This document shows, in pieces, positions 23,536 to 35,875 of a stretch of DNA of 64,000 nt; position 1 is the first letter of the stretch; the number at the start of each line of letters is the position of its first letter. The stretch lies in the NCBI GenBank assembly GCA_004009845.1, contig RMBW01000005.1, positions 124,001-188,000 of the forward strand, read 5' to 3'. The stretch is from Davidsoniella eucalypti (taxonomy: Eukaryota > Ascomycota > Sordariomycetes > Microascales > Ceratocystidaceae). The notes beneath the pieces are model-generated. The model had not been told where the DNA came from and searched no databases. It worked only from the letters and a program-made list of their open reading frames with translations. The translations under genes were made by a program, and so were the position numbers.

Positions 23536-24399
23536 GCGTTCTGATTTCCGTTTTACACAATTTTGCCTTTTCCTTCCCTTGATTCGATTTTCACTACAAC
23601 TTTATTTTATGTAAGCTTAATTATGTCACCGTCCTTATGTTGTAATTCACATCGATGGTAATCAATACATATTATTTGATCTGATATTGCTAGGATTTAC
23701 TTCATCTCTTTCATATTTGTACACTGGCCTAGGAATTGCTAAATATCACTGTAGAAAAACAAGGATAAATAGAGAAATAAAGAAATAAAAAATTGATATT
23801 ACTACCTTAAAAATCACCCACAATTTTACTAACTGGAAAAATCGTGTATCTTTTTGATTTTGCATTTGGAAGCCTTTAAACCAAATTGAAAAGAATATTC
23901 AAATAAAATGTTATAGGAAAATAGAGTAGAACAAAATGGACGAAATGTTAAAAGAAGAACGAGAACGACGATAATTCAATCAAGAAAAGGAGAAGAGAAA
24001 AAGTAATATAAAAAAGAAAGAAAAGAAATACTAAACCATTTTTTTCCATAATACCTACCCACTTGGCCAGTGTATACGTAGAAATACAACCTACTTATCA
24101 TCTGCAAACAGCATTACCTCAAAAAAGAATTGGTCTCATGAAAAGAAGACAAAGGAAAAAAGAAATATGTGTGCTGTAAAAGAGCTATAACTCATATGGC
24201 TCGGGGGTTAAGACACCGGGGAAGCAATCATCAGACGACAAACCAAAAACGATGAATGTCCACATTATGGCAAGGACCGATAAGGGAGGTGTTGAGATAG
24301 GAAGCTAGAGAAAGATGCAAAAAATAATGCCTTGTATGCCATGTTTGGTACCAGGAAGAAAACCTAATACCGGCGAATCTTTCTCGGTTCGTCGTAGTA
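23536..24399. other. A-rich intergenic spacer
   Basis: 3' flank of the NLR gene followed by strongly A/T-biased sequence (runs of AAAGAAATA-like text at 23760-24060). No gene or named element was seen. Confidence 0.4.
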
Positions 24400-24508
24400 A
24401 CAGGAGCTTACAGGTAGCACAGGCAAACTTTAAGGAATGGTTCTATGAACAGGCGGCCATCAGACAACACTGAGAGGCCAGAAATGAATCAGTCAAGACT
24501 CTCTGGTC
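24400..24508 (+). mobile_element. LINE fragment (RNase H region)
   Basis: Matches the LINE copy at 26718-26880, including AGGAGCTTACAGGT and AAGGAATGGTTCTATG, with an internal deletion. It breaks off exactly where the dispersed repeat at 24509 begins, so one element inserted into, or recombined with, the other. Confidence 0.75.
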
Positions 24509-25193
24509 CAACCTTCCCTCCTACAACCCTCGGGGCACCTTTGAGTTCAAGTACCTCCCCTCCGTCCAAAGACGAAAAATTCCCCTTCGTCATGGGTTTT
24601 AAGAGCGACCAGCACATATCACCAATGTTGCTGTCCATTCTCTCGCATTTATTAATTTATTTCATGATGCATCGTTTTGTGAGGCCTTGAGCCTGTTTCT
24701 TCCCCTCTCGAGGGTCATTCCCACCAACGACCGCCCACCCCCTTTTCTCTACACTTTTCGCGATCGCTGGTCTCCCGAGAGCCTCATCTCCGCTGCTCAG
24801 AGATTCACACTCACACTCGGAGGGCAACACTTTGAAGGTGCCAGTTGCCCGACATTTCCGGCTCTTCTTGTGTTGTGCTTGCACTTCATTTGATCATGCC
24901 AAGACAAACCTGTGATAGCTTCTCATTGAGTCGCTCCCTCACAATAAAAACACTTTGGGTTTCCACTGTGTTTTCTAACAACCCACCGAGGGACGGCTGT
25001 GAAAAAAAAGTTTAGCTTAATTCTGCTTGACCCCTCTCGATCCCTGACGCCGACCGCGCGATAGTTGTCTTCTTGATCTTCCTCCCTGAGCACTCTGGTC
25101 TTTTCCTTTGTGTCTCTACCAACCTGCTAGGTGGACAGTGAAGAAACAAGTTTAGTCAGGCTGGCGCTGCTTGTCTTCTCCACTGCTTCCCCT
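24509..25193 (-). repeat. Dispersed repeat R2, copy A
   Basis: Shares with three other copies a fixed terminus ending GGGAAGGTTG (minus strand) and an internal segment containing GACGAAAAATTC, CGACCAGCACATAT and a CTCGAGGG block. Strand is assigned so that the fixed terminus is the 3' end, because the other end is cut at a different point in each copy. This ~685-bp copy abuts an inverted LINE 3' fragment. Confidence 0.7.
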
Positions 25194-25280
25194 ATGATGA
25201 TGATGATGATTTTATTTATAGTCTAGAGATTTATCTAAGAGCTCCTTTTCGACTCCGGGCGAGGCCGTGTTTTCTGGCAC
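25194..25280 (-). mobile_element. Inverted LINE/SINE 3'-end fragment
   Basis: The reverse complement reads GTGCCAGAAAACACGGCCTC onward to the ATAAATAAAATC(ATC)n tail and matches the 3' ends at 27082-27172 and 48790-48873. It lies head-on to the LINE body that starts just to its right. Confidence 0.85.
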
Positions 25281-27172
25281 TAGGCTGTGCATAGGGAAAA
25301 GATTTTGGGAGGTAAACCAAACTATCCTAAAGGCCAGCAGACATCGCCCGAACCAAAGGAAAAGGCCCAAAAACAACAGCAACAGCAAGAACAGACAGAA
25401 GAAGAATGAGTCCTCTGCACCGCCAAAAAATACCTCCTCATGGGCTGCCAAGGCATTGAGCGGGATGCAGACCGGAACGACCCTCGACATTCAAAGGGAA
25501 CCGACAAGGTCATCAACATGACGGCAACTACTACTGGCTTCGCACTTTCCATTGCTGAAGCTCCCAAGGCGGAAGAACTGGAAATGATCCGACACTACCT
25601 GGAAGCCAGCACGGTGGAGAAAGAGACAGTGTGGGAGAAACTTGTCGTAGACAGCATCCCCAGGCTAGTACACGACATCGGCGGCACACGCCCAACTACA
25701 ATCGAGGACATCAAGACGGAAATCGAAAACGCTTTTGGGGGAAAGGTGAAGAGCATGGACTGGAGAAAGTACCGCCAGGACCCAGACATGATTACCCTCC
25801 GTATTGCAGTTCACAACCCCGGGCACCATCGAGCTTCTCGGGCAGAAACGGCTGGTCAAGAGGCCGCACACCAGGCCAATCACGATAACGACAACGACCA
25901 GATGCTTTAGATGCTGGAAACAGTACAAGACGGAATCCTGCACCCATGCTATTAGATGCGCCTCATGTGGCTCAGTCAGCCACAGCAGCAACGAACACTC
26001 GCAGGTGGTGGCTTTCACAAAGGAACCATGCACTTGCACTCTCAAATGCCCAGTATGCCAGGGACAACACGAAGCCACGAGCTGCCCCACCCCTCACTAA
26101 TGGAGGGCACCCCAATGCGCAGCCACCTAAGGACACAGACAATAGGAATATACCAAGCCAACGTACAAAGGCGGCTTTGGATGAAGCCGCGAGAAGGGAT
26201 GACAAGGCCGGACAACACCGCACCCACACTATACCCAGGTGGAACCCCTGACACAAGAAAGAAGGAGAGCTATATGTTTCGTTAAAAAGAACACCAACCT
26301 CGAGATACACGCAGATGACTGCATCCCCTGCCCACCCAGACATTTCGCCTATCAATCAAACACAGAGGGCTATCGCAGACAATCAGGGTAATTGGTGTGT
26401 ACAATGCAGGGACACAAAGCCGCAGACCGAATGAGGCAGTGAACACCCTGATGCAGAACAGCCGGAGGAGAAAAAACATGATCATAGTGGGAGGTTTCAA
26501 TCTTCACCACAGTCAGTGGGATGTTAATGTCAAAAAGCAAGACACTACTAAGGCGGAAGAACTCATTGACTGGATGGAGAAAAATGGACTGACAGGCAAA
26601 AAGGTCTACTGCATCTGGACCCCCGGACACAAGGGAATCGGCGGCAATGTGAGAGCCGATGCACTAGCAAAAGGCTCGGCCAAATGCACTCCGGAACGCT
26701 CCATGTCTATAGCAGGAGCTTACAGGTGGTTCAGGGAACAAACGCAGGCAAATTTTAAGGAATGGTTCTATGGACAGGCGGCCATCAGAGACAACACGGA
26801 AAGGCAAAAAATAGGAGTTCCCTCTCCAGGTGAAGTCGCCATACCTGGGGGGACAAGAATCAGTCAAGGACAACTCTCTAGTCATGGCGATGTTAAAGAA
26901 TATCATGAGAGGTTTGGCCACGAAAATAGTATTCACCAAAAAACTACGAAAGGTAGAAGAACACTAGCAAAAAAGGCACAAAAACAGGCACTCTTCTTTT
27001 TCCTTTGTTTTTTTTTTCTTTTTCTTTTTGCTTTAAAAGGAGTCTGAGCAGTTTCGGATACTAGGAACGTAGAAAATTGGTGCCAGAAAACACAGCCTCG
27101 CCCGGAGTCGAAAAGGAGCTCTTAGATAAATCTCTAGACTATAAATAAAATCATCATCATCATCATCATCAA
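25281..27172 (+). mobile_element. Internally deleted Tad/I-type LINE
   Basis: Order on the plus strand: ORF1 relic with a CCHC-type zinc-knuckle region (about 25900-26095: CFRCWKQYKTESC, CASCG, CPVCQGQHEATSC); then endonuclease remains (IYQANVQRR near 26145, and IIVGGFNLHHSQWD near 26480); then directly an RNase H segment (VYCIWTPGHKGIGGN near 26600); then the 3' UTR and (CAT)n tail. The whole reverse transcriptase is missing. ORF1 needs at least two frame changes (near 25440 and 25810), and stops separate the endonuclease pieces. It is therefore a dead copy, but its domain order fits LINEs of the I/Tad group. Confidence 0.88.
26397..27047 (+). pseudogene. Fused endonuclease-RNase H frame of the deleted LINE
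   Basis: A 216-codon open frame joins the middle of an APE-type endonuclease (VGGFNLHHSQWD; the usual D of VGDFN is G here) to RNase H sequence (WTPGHKGIGGN, then ADALAKGSA). The join falls near WMEKNGL/TGKKVY (about 26600). Without reverse transcriptase it cannot mobilise itself. The open frame is probably incidental to an in-frame deletion. Confidence 0.75.
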
Positions 27173-27186
27173 CACAAGTAGTTAGT

Positions 27187-27340
27187 CAACCTTCCCTCCT
27201 ACAACCCTCGGGGGTACCTTTGAGTTTGCGGTGCCTCCTCCTTTGTCCAAAGACGAAAAATTCCTTCGTCTTCCCCTTCATCGTGGGGTTTTAAGAGCGA
27301 CCAGCACATATCACCAATGTTGCTGTCCATTCTCTCGTGT
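27187..27340 (-). repeat. Dispersed repeat R2, copy B (short)
   Basis: About 154 bp matching the terminal part of copy A. It ends at the same GGTTG terminus and is truncated near 27340. It lies 14 bp beyond the LINE tail in the opposite orientation. Confidence 0.7.
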
Positions 27341-29069
27341 CTATTAACCTAACGTTGTCTTATGTACTAGATGACGATATATTTGTAGAGTTATGTCTGA
27401 CTCTGACTAGGCTCTAAACCCTAACATAGTGGGCTTAACAAAGTTTGATAGAATACAAAAAGAGATCTAAAAAACTTAGTTAGAGGAAGAATATTACATA
27501 AATTAGGAAATTCATTATAAAAAATACAAACATTATAACTAAGCTAAAAAAATGAACAGATAACTATACATACAGATAAACAAAGAAGCAAGCAGTTAAC
27601 TAATCAAAGTCTAGTTTAGCACACAAACTCTCCACTTATTGGGAGCAAGCTTGACGGCCTCCAACAATATCTGGCTCAATCATTCTCAAAAGACGATCAG
27701 CCAAAGCAAGCATCTTGGTCCAGCCAATAAAGCGCAGTGTCCTCTTTTGTAAGAGTTTCTTTTTCCTGCATTTCATGTGAACATAGCAAGCCAAATTGCA
27801 AACGAAAGCGACCAGAACAAGGCTGTGGCTCAACTAACCCTTTGGATATCTGTTGTGGTTTGGAGTATCTTGATAGAGGACCTTGTTTATGTTGTGTTGT
27901 AAGAAGGTCAACACAATTGTATCTCACAATTAGGGGGTCCTAACTAAGCCGAAGAGTAATGAGTACTTCGTAGTTTCTCTCTTTCTTATGCTACTTCCTG
28001 CCTATAAGACCAACATATAGTTTTTATGAGCTGCTTGATATTGTCAATCAAGTCCCTCATATCCCCAGTGCTATGATTGATAGATTGTAAGTTGGTGGTT
28101 GTTTTCGGTTGGTCCTTCAAAATATCAGGAAAGTAGGGGTGTGTTAAGGTTTAGTTTTCTTTTTTTGGCGGTGTGCCAAATATAAAAGGCGGAGTAGGAT
28201 AGCTTTCTCTTATCGTGCAGACTCCTATAGTTACTAGACATAATCTATTTTCGACACTATTGTTCTATTTTGGAGGCTACCGAAGATAGTTTCTGAAATA
28301 GCATTTCCAATATTTCTTTGCAACAATAAACAGGTATTTGTAATAGAAAATTGCAGCGAGGCAGCCCTTTGAGTATATGTAAAAATTTAAAATAAAAAAA
28401 CAATCATGTTTCTCAACCTAAAAAGTTGCGTTTTATTCATTAATATTATAAAGCTTAGATATACAGAGTAACTCCGAGTCACGTCCACCTCAAGAAAGTC
28501 AGGACCTCAAGATATCTCGGCCCTTCTTCACACCAAGACATCCACGGTGACCCACGTTGACGATGACGTTAGTAGAACCTCAGCATTGACTCGTAGGGTA
28601 TGCAACAATCGCTACATCACGACATAACAGGAAGGTTCTAAGCAATCGTCTCTACACGTAACACTTGCTTCTACTTTCTTTCTCTCCACTATACATGGGA
28701 CCCCAGGGCCGCCTCATCTAGGTCATAGAGTTCTCAATGGAATACAAGTTCTCTGTAATATTCAAGTGCACAATAATAAACAGAACCTAAATTAAGAAGT
28801 AATTCAAAATAACTGACAATAAACCTGTCGGTCCGCAATATACATCTATTGACAACACCTCACATTCCTGACTTGTAGGGTCCTGAACTATCCCTGCACC
28901 AAGATATTCTTGCAACTCATCAACTCACAACATATGCTTCTACCATATCTCACTTTCCTACAAGTAGGGCCACAAGGTTACCTTATATATAACTCAGAAT
29001 AGAACAATGCAAGCCAGCCAAGCTTAGATGAACAGATCTGTCGCTTTATTGATAATTTAACTAGCATCA
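27341..29069. other. AT-rich spacer with unclear relics
   Basis: No supportable gene. Minus-strand frames at 27636-27927 (65 and 76 codons, overlapping in two frames) could be a decayed coding piece but match nothing I recognise. Two loosely similar blocks (around 28490-28690 and 28840-29000, both with CTTCTAC and CTTTC-type text followed by GGGCC) hint at an old repeat. Confidence 0.35.
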
Positions 29070-29133
29070 TCTAGAATATACTAATCTTCATGTGTAACCG
29101 TCGAATATAATCATCTAGTAACGTCGAATTACT

Positions 29134-31337
29134 TTAGTATCCGTGATCCGCGAACTCATTCTCAGCCTCAATATAGTCCCCGTCGTAGTCACTATCCGTC
29201 ACCATGACTTGTTTGTTTGTCGGGAGATCTAAATCATCTCCCAGGTACCGGCTGATATTAGTGCCGGTAACTATTAGTTTGAATGGAGTTATCACATCTG
29301 GATCTGTGGTTAGAGCAGCCAGACTCCCCATTAAAAAGGCCAGATCGTCCCGCCATTCCTTCCTGTCAAATTCTCCAATGTCATCAATGATACAAAATAC
29401 AACGGTGCCATCATGCTGTGCAGATGCTTGGTTTAGAACGGTCTTGAAAACAATAAGTTCCAGTTCCATGTTTCCATCAACCATGCCTTCGAGCATGCTC
29501 TCATTGGAGATGAAATTCATTCTGAGGGTGCCCTTTCCACACACATGGTGCATGAGACTGTAAAGAAGATATCTCAGCAGGCAACGAGGGCCTATTTCGT
29601 TGTCCTCTCTTCTCCTAACATGAAGGCCACAAAAGAAGTGAAGGCAGATGTTAGGGGATGGCTGGCGTAGTAGTAGCGATATCAAGTATGCCGAGGTCAA
29701 AGACAGTTCATTTGTTCTTGTGTTTTTACAGTCGCCTTCACGGTCAATGATGAGAATTCTGTCTGGGCTATCACTCCAGAGAACTTCCTCGACCTGGCGT
29801 GTTTTGAGAATACACATGCAACGGGCAAAATTTCGTTGCTGGAGATCATGGAATGACGTTGCCACTATCTCAAGATCCCCGGCGGCATCAGCAATATATT
29901 CAGCAGTACCGACGGCGAGCAGAAAGTCATAGTATGATATCTCAAATACCGGAGGCTCAAACATACGTGGTACATTGGGAGACCTTATCTCTCTACTATG
30001 ACCTACATGCGCAGCTAATGATACAAAAGATTATTAGTACTTAAAATCTAGGTACAACAGTATCATATAAGATAGCAAGCCCATTGGATTATACTAACCA
30101 TAGTCAAGAAACAGCATCGTGGATGCAGAATCACCAAAAGCACGGAATACATCCATCGCTGCATAATATCTTTCTTCGGCAGCATTTGATAACGTTGCCA
30201 TTTTACGGCTTTGTGGCCGATCAAGTGAATCTTGAAACTTCGTCTCGAGATTGCTTAGTATGTAGTGGATCTGCTTGACTTCATTGCCATACGTAAGCTC
30301 TCCGGTACTGTTTTGACTCAATTGTCGCGACAGTTTCGTAATAGAGTCTTCCAAGTGAAATAGCTTAGTCTGTACTTCATCCACTTTCTTGGCTGTAGTC
30401 TCTTGTAGGGCGTATGACGCATTCGAGTGAACGATTAGCTTTTGAAGTTGCATTGGCCATAATACATCAGACCGCGATTTGACGGATTTCTCGGCTTTGT
30501 TTATGGCGTAGAGTATCTCGTCGATAGTTTTACTAGAGAACTTATTGCACCACTCCTTCATACGCCGTCTGAGACTAGCTACTCGATAGCGCGTTAGTAT
30601 AAGACCATTCTTAAGATACAGGAATAGTCCTACCACATCGTCCAGGCAACAGAAGCCGGATCATGCTTAAGGTTCCGTGGACTATCTCAAAAATGAGTTT
30701 TTGACAGCGTTGATGCAGCTCTATCTCGTGGGGATATGTTTTGAGGCAAGATATCGTGAGTTCTATAGTAAGTGGAAGAGACTCGAAGGTTTCTAAGATT
30801 TTAGCTCTGTTGCTACTAATCTTTTTAGATAGCTAAATCATTAAATAGTTAGCGTATCTTCTTTCAAGTGCATACTGGTAAACTTACAGTTAATACTGTT
30901 GAGACACCAGCTCTAATAACACCTAGACCAAACATGTCGGGCAAGGCACCCAAGGCCGGAGTTACGAACGGTTCGGCCCTTCCCATGTTACGTGATGCGA
31001 GGGTCAAAATTCCCCTTACTCCCTCTGCCTTTTGTTCATAGTCGTCGCTTGCCTCTGACATAAGTCGGAGCACATCTTCCCAATGACATCCATCAACATC
31101 GAAGCCAATCTTTGGCTCTTCATCTAACTCAATGTACATCTTCAATGCACGTTTAAGATCTTCAGTAGCTTGTTCATCAGGGTCTAAAGAAATCCTGGTG
31201 TTTTTGATATTAGTGATATCTGCAACAGCGCTCTGTTTTTGAACAGGGACGACTGCCGAACATGTTGGTGGTTCACAAGAGATATTTTCACTTGCCTTTC
31301 CAACTTTGATTTCTTTTTTACCCTTGAAAAGCCCCAT
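29134..31337 (-). CDS. STAND-like fungal protein (helical N-domain plus degenerate NTPase), apparent frameshift
   Basis: Minus-strand exons: 31337-30888; intron 30887-30833 (55 nt, GTAAGT...TTTAG); 30832-30099; intron 30098-30015 (84 nt, GTTAGT...TACTAAT...TTAG); 30014-29134. Joins read STVLT/LSKKISSNR and FLDY/AAHVGHSREIRSPN. Within exon 2 the frame changes by one base near 30643-30652, after IFEIVHGTLSMIRLLL. The total of 2065 nt fits one extra base, giving ~687 aa once corrected. The N-terminal helical part resembles the domains preceding the NTPase in fungal STAND proteins. The C-terminal part has a Walker B-like FCIIDDIGEFD but I see no good P-loop (the candidate is IDREGDCKNTRTNE). Its 3' end is duplicated at 10632-10850. 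Function unknown; possibly a pseudogene or a sequence error. Confidence 0.7.
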
Positions 31338-31960
31338 GTCTGTTTGTATTCCAAGTGAACAACTATGCTACAGAGTTTAAGATGCGAGGACAAAAAAGAA
31401 AGACATGTTACTTATAGTTGTATGAAAATGCACTTGGATGAAAGTGTAAATTTTATTACACATAGTCAAATGACCAGCTTATGCATGCTTACTAGTAAAC
31501 TGTATCATCAGAGCAGGCATAGTACGCTTCATCATGTTACAACAGCCTGGTAGTCAGATATTATACATAAAGAAGATACACACCTTGATGTGCTGTCGGA
31601 TATCTTAGGCTTCAAATGTAACCAGCCCCTCATTCTCAATCTTCCTTAGAAAGATTATCTCCGCATTGAGGCCTGACTCTCAATTTCTTAATCATATTAT
31701 CATGATAACAGTTCAAACCGGAGTACTATTGGGCTACAGATATGTAGTAAAGTTATTGAAAACATTACTTTGATATGTGAGTTATGCTCGATGTCGTATT
31801 GGAAAATTATCTGCCCCCCATATCGTAATAGCCTACTTAGTAATTCCCTTTACAATATCTCAAATATCTCACTCAGTTACTTGCTCCAACTAGTTTGCTT
31901 CCATCTCCTTTCGAGAATTTCATTACAAGCTAGAAGTGCATCTCACGCTTTATCTCAGTC
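31338..31960. promoter_or_regulatory. Shared divergent promoter region (STAND-like and AAA genes)
   Basis: 623 bp separate the start codons of two divergently transcribed genes, so both promoters must lie here. AT-rich; no specific site can be named. Confidence 0.45.
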
Positions 31961-34900
31961 ATGGAGTCGCCTCAAGACCGTGCGGTATGTAATGTATTTC
32001 CCATCTTCTACATCTACATCTCAAAATTGCAAAGCTCTAATATTCTCAGTTACAGGCTTCGGATGTTTGTCCATCTTCTATTGACATTGACACAGCCAAG
32101 CTGCAGTTTTCTAGCCCCGATGTCTGCATTACTATTGCTGTCGAACCCGATACCCGAAAAGTGGATTTGAAGTCCGGGCAAGACCTAGAGCGAGATGTCA
32201 GTAGCAGTAGCTCTGATGCATCTGATACAGAATCTCCATCTTCCAATGACAAGCAAAAGCCAAGTGCTGAGCCTGAAGATGAGACGTGTTTTTATGTTCC
32301 CACGCTAAAGAACTCCAGACTAGAATGCCGCAACTGTTACAATTTCCATGACTTTGTCAATGTGTACTCCAATGAAGACTGTCTATATTTTATGGAGTCT
32401 CTTTACACTTCATATGACTATCGCCGCGACATACTGATGGAGTTACAAAACGTGGGCAAACGTTGCGCCCAACCTACTTCTAGCGAAAAGTCCAACTCCT
32501 TCCTACAAAGAGTTCGTATCAGATCAAATTCTGTACTGCAGAACATCAAGAAATCAAGCAATGGCTCAATTGACACGGACAGCTTTATAGTGTTCAACCG
32601 ACCTTTCCAGAATCTCATTACTATCCATAGCAACATCAAAGCACTATTGGACCAACTAGCGATACGCTTCTCGGATAGTGAGCACGATAGCATCGAGGCT
32701 AATCGTGAGAGACGCGAATGTCAACTCTTAGATGAGAACAAAAGAATGCATGTCAATGGAACTTACGAGGTGTTCCTGGAAGGTTGTTCGAGTGAGGATC
32801 TGGAAACTTACGACGCCTTCCGTCATTTACAAGCATATGTCGACTTTGTTGATACGAATATCATACCTTTGACGCGACAATTCGAAGGAACATCTCAAAA
32901 GAAGGTTCACTTTTGCGATCTTTTTTATCTGTTCCAAACAAACGATCTGGTAGTTACCGAAGACTTGAAATACTCTACATTCGGCATGAACGGTAAGTTT
33001 ACAGCACGGACAGTACATCTTGCTGTATATCACAAATTAACATGCTTATCATTAGACTATTCGGGGAACCAAGCCAAACAAAATGTATATCGAGTCATGT
33101 TCACCCATGTGGGGGAACATCCACGAGATAGTACTTGGGTGAAGACTGATTACTATCGACAAAATGATCCCGACAAAGATTTCAAAGTCTATCTCCATTT
33201 CATCCAGCAGGGTCAGAATTCATTGCAGCCTGCATTCCATAGGATTGAAATCAAGCCTTACAGTGGAGACAAGGACATCACGAGCCTTCCAATTTTCCCT
33301 ATCCGCTTTCTTGAAAACTCGGAAACTTACCTTCACAGAAAACAAGCACAAGGGAAACAAACCGAAGAGCTCGTGAAGCAAAAACATCTCTACTACAGTG
33401 GCTGGACAGTTAGCAGTGGCGCCATCAATGGACGCTCTCGAGATTCCAGCAATGGCGAAGATGCCATTTCGGATTATATCGAAGGTCCTGTAATGATAGA
33501 CACAGAAGAGGCGATACGAGCCACATCTTGGATCAAACGCCCCAAACTACTTGAGTCTGAGGGTAGCAAATTTGAGACTAACAGCTCTGCGTGTCATGTC
33601 AACATTTGGCAAGATGGAAACCGAACCCGCCAAAAGCAAACATTACATGATCGATATGTAGATTTTGGATATACAGACACGTTAGGGCAGAAACGGGCAC
33701 TTGATGATATCAGTTTCTTGCGCAACTGGAAAATAGCACAAGATGATTCCGATGCCTCCAACAGCAAATTTTCTCGAGGCGAACAAAGGCAAGTCCTAGA
33801 GCCTGAGGACTATTGTCTAATTTCGAACATCTTTTTTGCCTATGCCTTGCGCGAGCGCCAATGGGTTGCTGTAAATTCTCAAGCTCTCCGTGTCTTGGAG
33901 AAGCGAGATGATGCTTTGAGCAACCTCAAGCTCGACCCTAGACATCTACGGGTCATTGAGAGTGTGGTCAAGATCCATTTCGTAAATAGAGAGCAGGACA
34001 ACAACATCAGCATCAATGATGGTCCTAGAAACCTTGATGTCATCGAAGGCAAAGGACGTGGGCTAGTCATACTATTGCACGGTGCCCCAGGAACCGGAAA
34101 GACAGCAACCGCTGAGGCTCTGGCGATGAAGTACAAAAGGCCTTTGTACGCCATCACATGCGGTGATCTTGGTGTAGAGCCATTGGCTATTGAGAAAAAT
34201 CTTCGACAAGTCTTTCGCCTAGCCGCAAAATGGGACTGTGTTCTTCTCCTTGATGAAGCAGATATCTTCTTGACTCAGAGAACCCGTACTAATCTAGTGC
34301 AAAATGCACTTGTTTCAAGTAAGTACATTTCCCAAAGAATCCTGTCCTATTGTTTGGGGTTTCTAACAGTGTCTAGTCTTTCTTCGAATGCTCGAGTATT
34401 ATCCAGGAATCTTGTTCTTGACCACAAACCGAGTGGGAACTTTGGATCCCGCCTTCACGTCACGAATCCATGTCAGTCTCAACTACCGAAAGCTAGGAGT
34501 AGACTCCATCCAAGATATTCTACGATTCAACTTGCAGAAACTCGATTTGATGGAAAAGAAGCGAGCTGAAGCGCTTAGCATTAAGCCCATGAAAATAAGA
34601 TCGAAGAAGATTCTCACAGAGTTTGGGGCCTGTTTCGAAGATCGGCAGTCAATTGTTCATAGTTTGAATGGTCGTCAAATTCGCAACATGGTGGTCACGG
34701 CGAGTGCTCTTGCACAGTTCGAAGCCTTGAATCAACTTGACGAGAATCAAAAGATAGTTCCTGATGCTGAGCGAGAGCCTGCGAAGCTTTCCTTCAAGCA
34801 TTTCAGTGAAGTTTTGGAAGCTATGCAACAGTTTGATAAGTGTTTTGAAGATATATACCAAAGCACTCCGGATGAACGCGCTGCTTTCGCTCGAGAGAGA

Positions 34901-35527
34901 CAGCAAGAACAAGATGACTATCGCCAAACACCGCCGGCATCAGCCAGTTGGCGCCCTAGCCAAGGTCGTGATAGCATGCGACCCAACAATTCCGATGGAT
35001 CTAGAGGTTACTACCGTCAACCAAGCCCGACTCCCAACTATCAACATTCGCAACCTCCAAGTTTCGGCAATCAAGGCTATCAAGGCTATGGTGATACGCC
35101 TACGGCCGAACAGAGACTTCAGAAAAACCCCATTTACTCACAAAGGCAGCCACAACCGCAAAACTTAGAAGTGCCACGATATGCAGAGTCAGCCTACTCT
35201 GGCACCTCTCGGCGATCCAACAAAAGGCCTTCAACTCGACCCCCACCTAAAGAAATCCCGAGTAGTGAAGAAGATTCTGATGCTGCAGAAGAAATGCATG
35301 CCTGTTCTTCTGATGATGATTCCGATGGTGATGATGCCACTCCTCCTGCTCACCGTAAAAAGTCCGATTCAAAGTCGAAGAAGGCAAAGAAAAATGGGAA
35401 GATGGGAAAGGAGGTGAATAAGGCGAAGAAGACGAAGGGGGTTAAAACGGTTACCCCAGTGAACAAGCAGGATGAGGATGCAGATAGTAGCAGCAGCTCA
35501 AGTGATGGCGATGATGATGATGAATGA
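31961..35527 (+). CDS. Fungal AAA ATPase with DUF7025-type N-terminal domain
   Basis: Exons are 31961-31984, 32056-34318 and 34377-35527, with introns of 71 nt (GTATGT...TTACAG) and 58 nt (GTAAGT...CTAAC...CTAG). The joined protein is 1145 aa. I chose the short first exon because exon 2 opens with no ATG in frame before the conserved region; the ATG at 31961 splices in frame. The N-terminal half has the LFYLFQTNDLVVTED region typical of the domain preceding AAA modules in this fungal family. The AAA module has Walker A HGAPGTGKT (about 683-690), Walker B VLLLDEAD (about 736) and, across the second intron, FLTTNRVGTLDPAFTSRIH (sensor and arginine-finger region). The C-terminus is Gln/Pro-rich, then Lys-rich, ending in a Ser/Asp run. 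Substrate unknown; probably a protein-remodelling ATPase. Confidence 0.9.
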
Positions 35528-35875
35528 AATGCAACATGTGGGAATGTTCTGATCACAGGGTTTACATCTGCTAAGAATAGTTTTGGATTTCATTTTCTAG
35601 TTTGACATACTGTTTGAGTATGCTTCATAGTTTTCAACCAAATACTTGTTTCAATTGCATTCCATCTTGACGTTGATCAACCACACTTCCACCAGCAGTA
35701 ATTAAGTAATTATATGTACGTTGTCCTTGCCCCTAACCCATATAACCCTAACATGTTATTGAGCACTCCACTTTTATACCCGATGAGATGGCGAGCAATG
35801 TTAGTAGGTCTTGTTGAATATATGTAATTCAAGAAAGCGAAGACGTTTTTGTTACTCTTAAACCCCAGTTTCATC
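35528..35875. other. Spacer between the AAA ATPase gene and MDM12
   Basis: 348 bp, AT-rich, holding the AAA-gene 3' UTR and the MDM12 promoter. No other feature seen. Confidence 0.4.
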
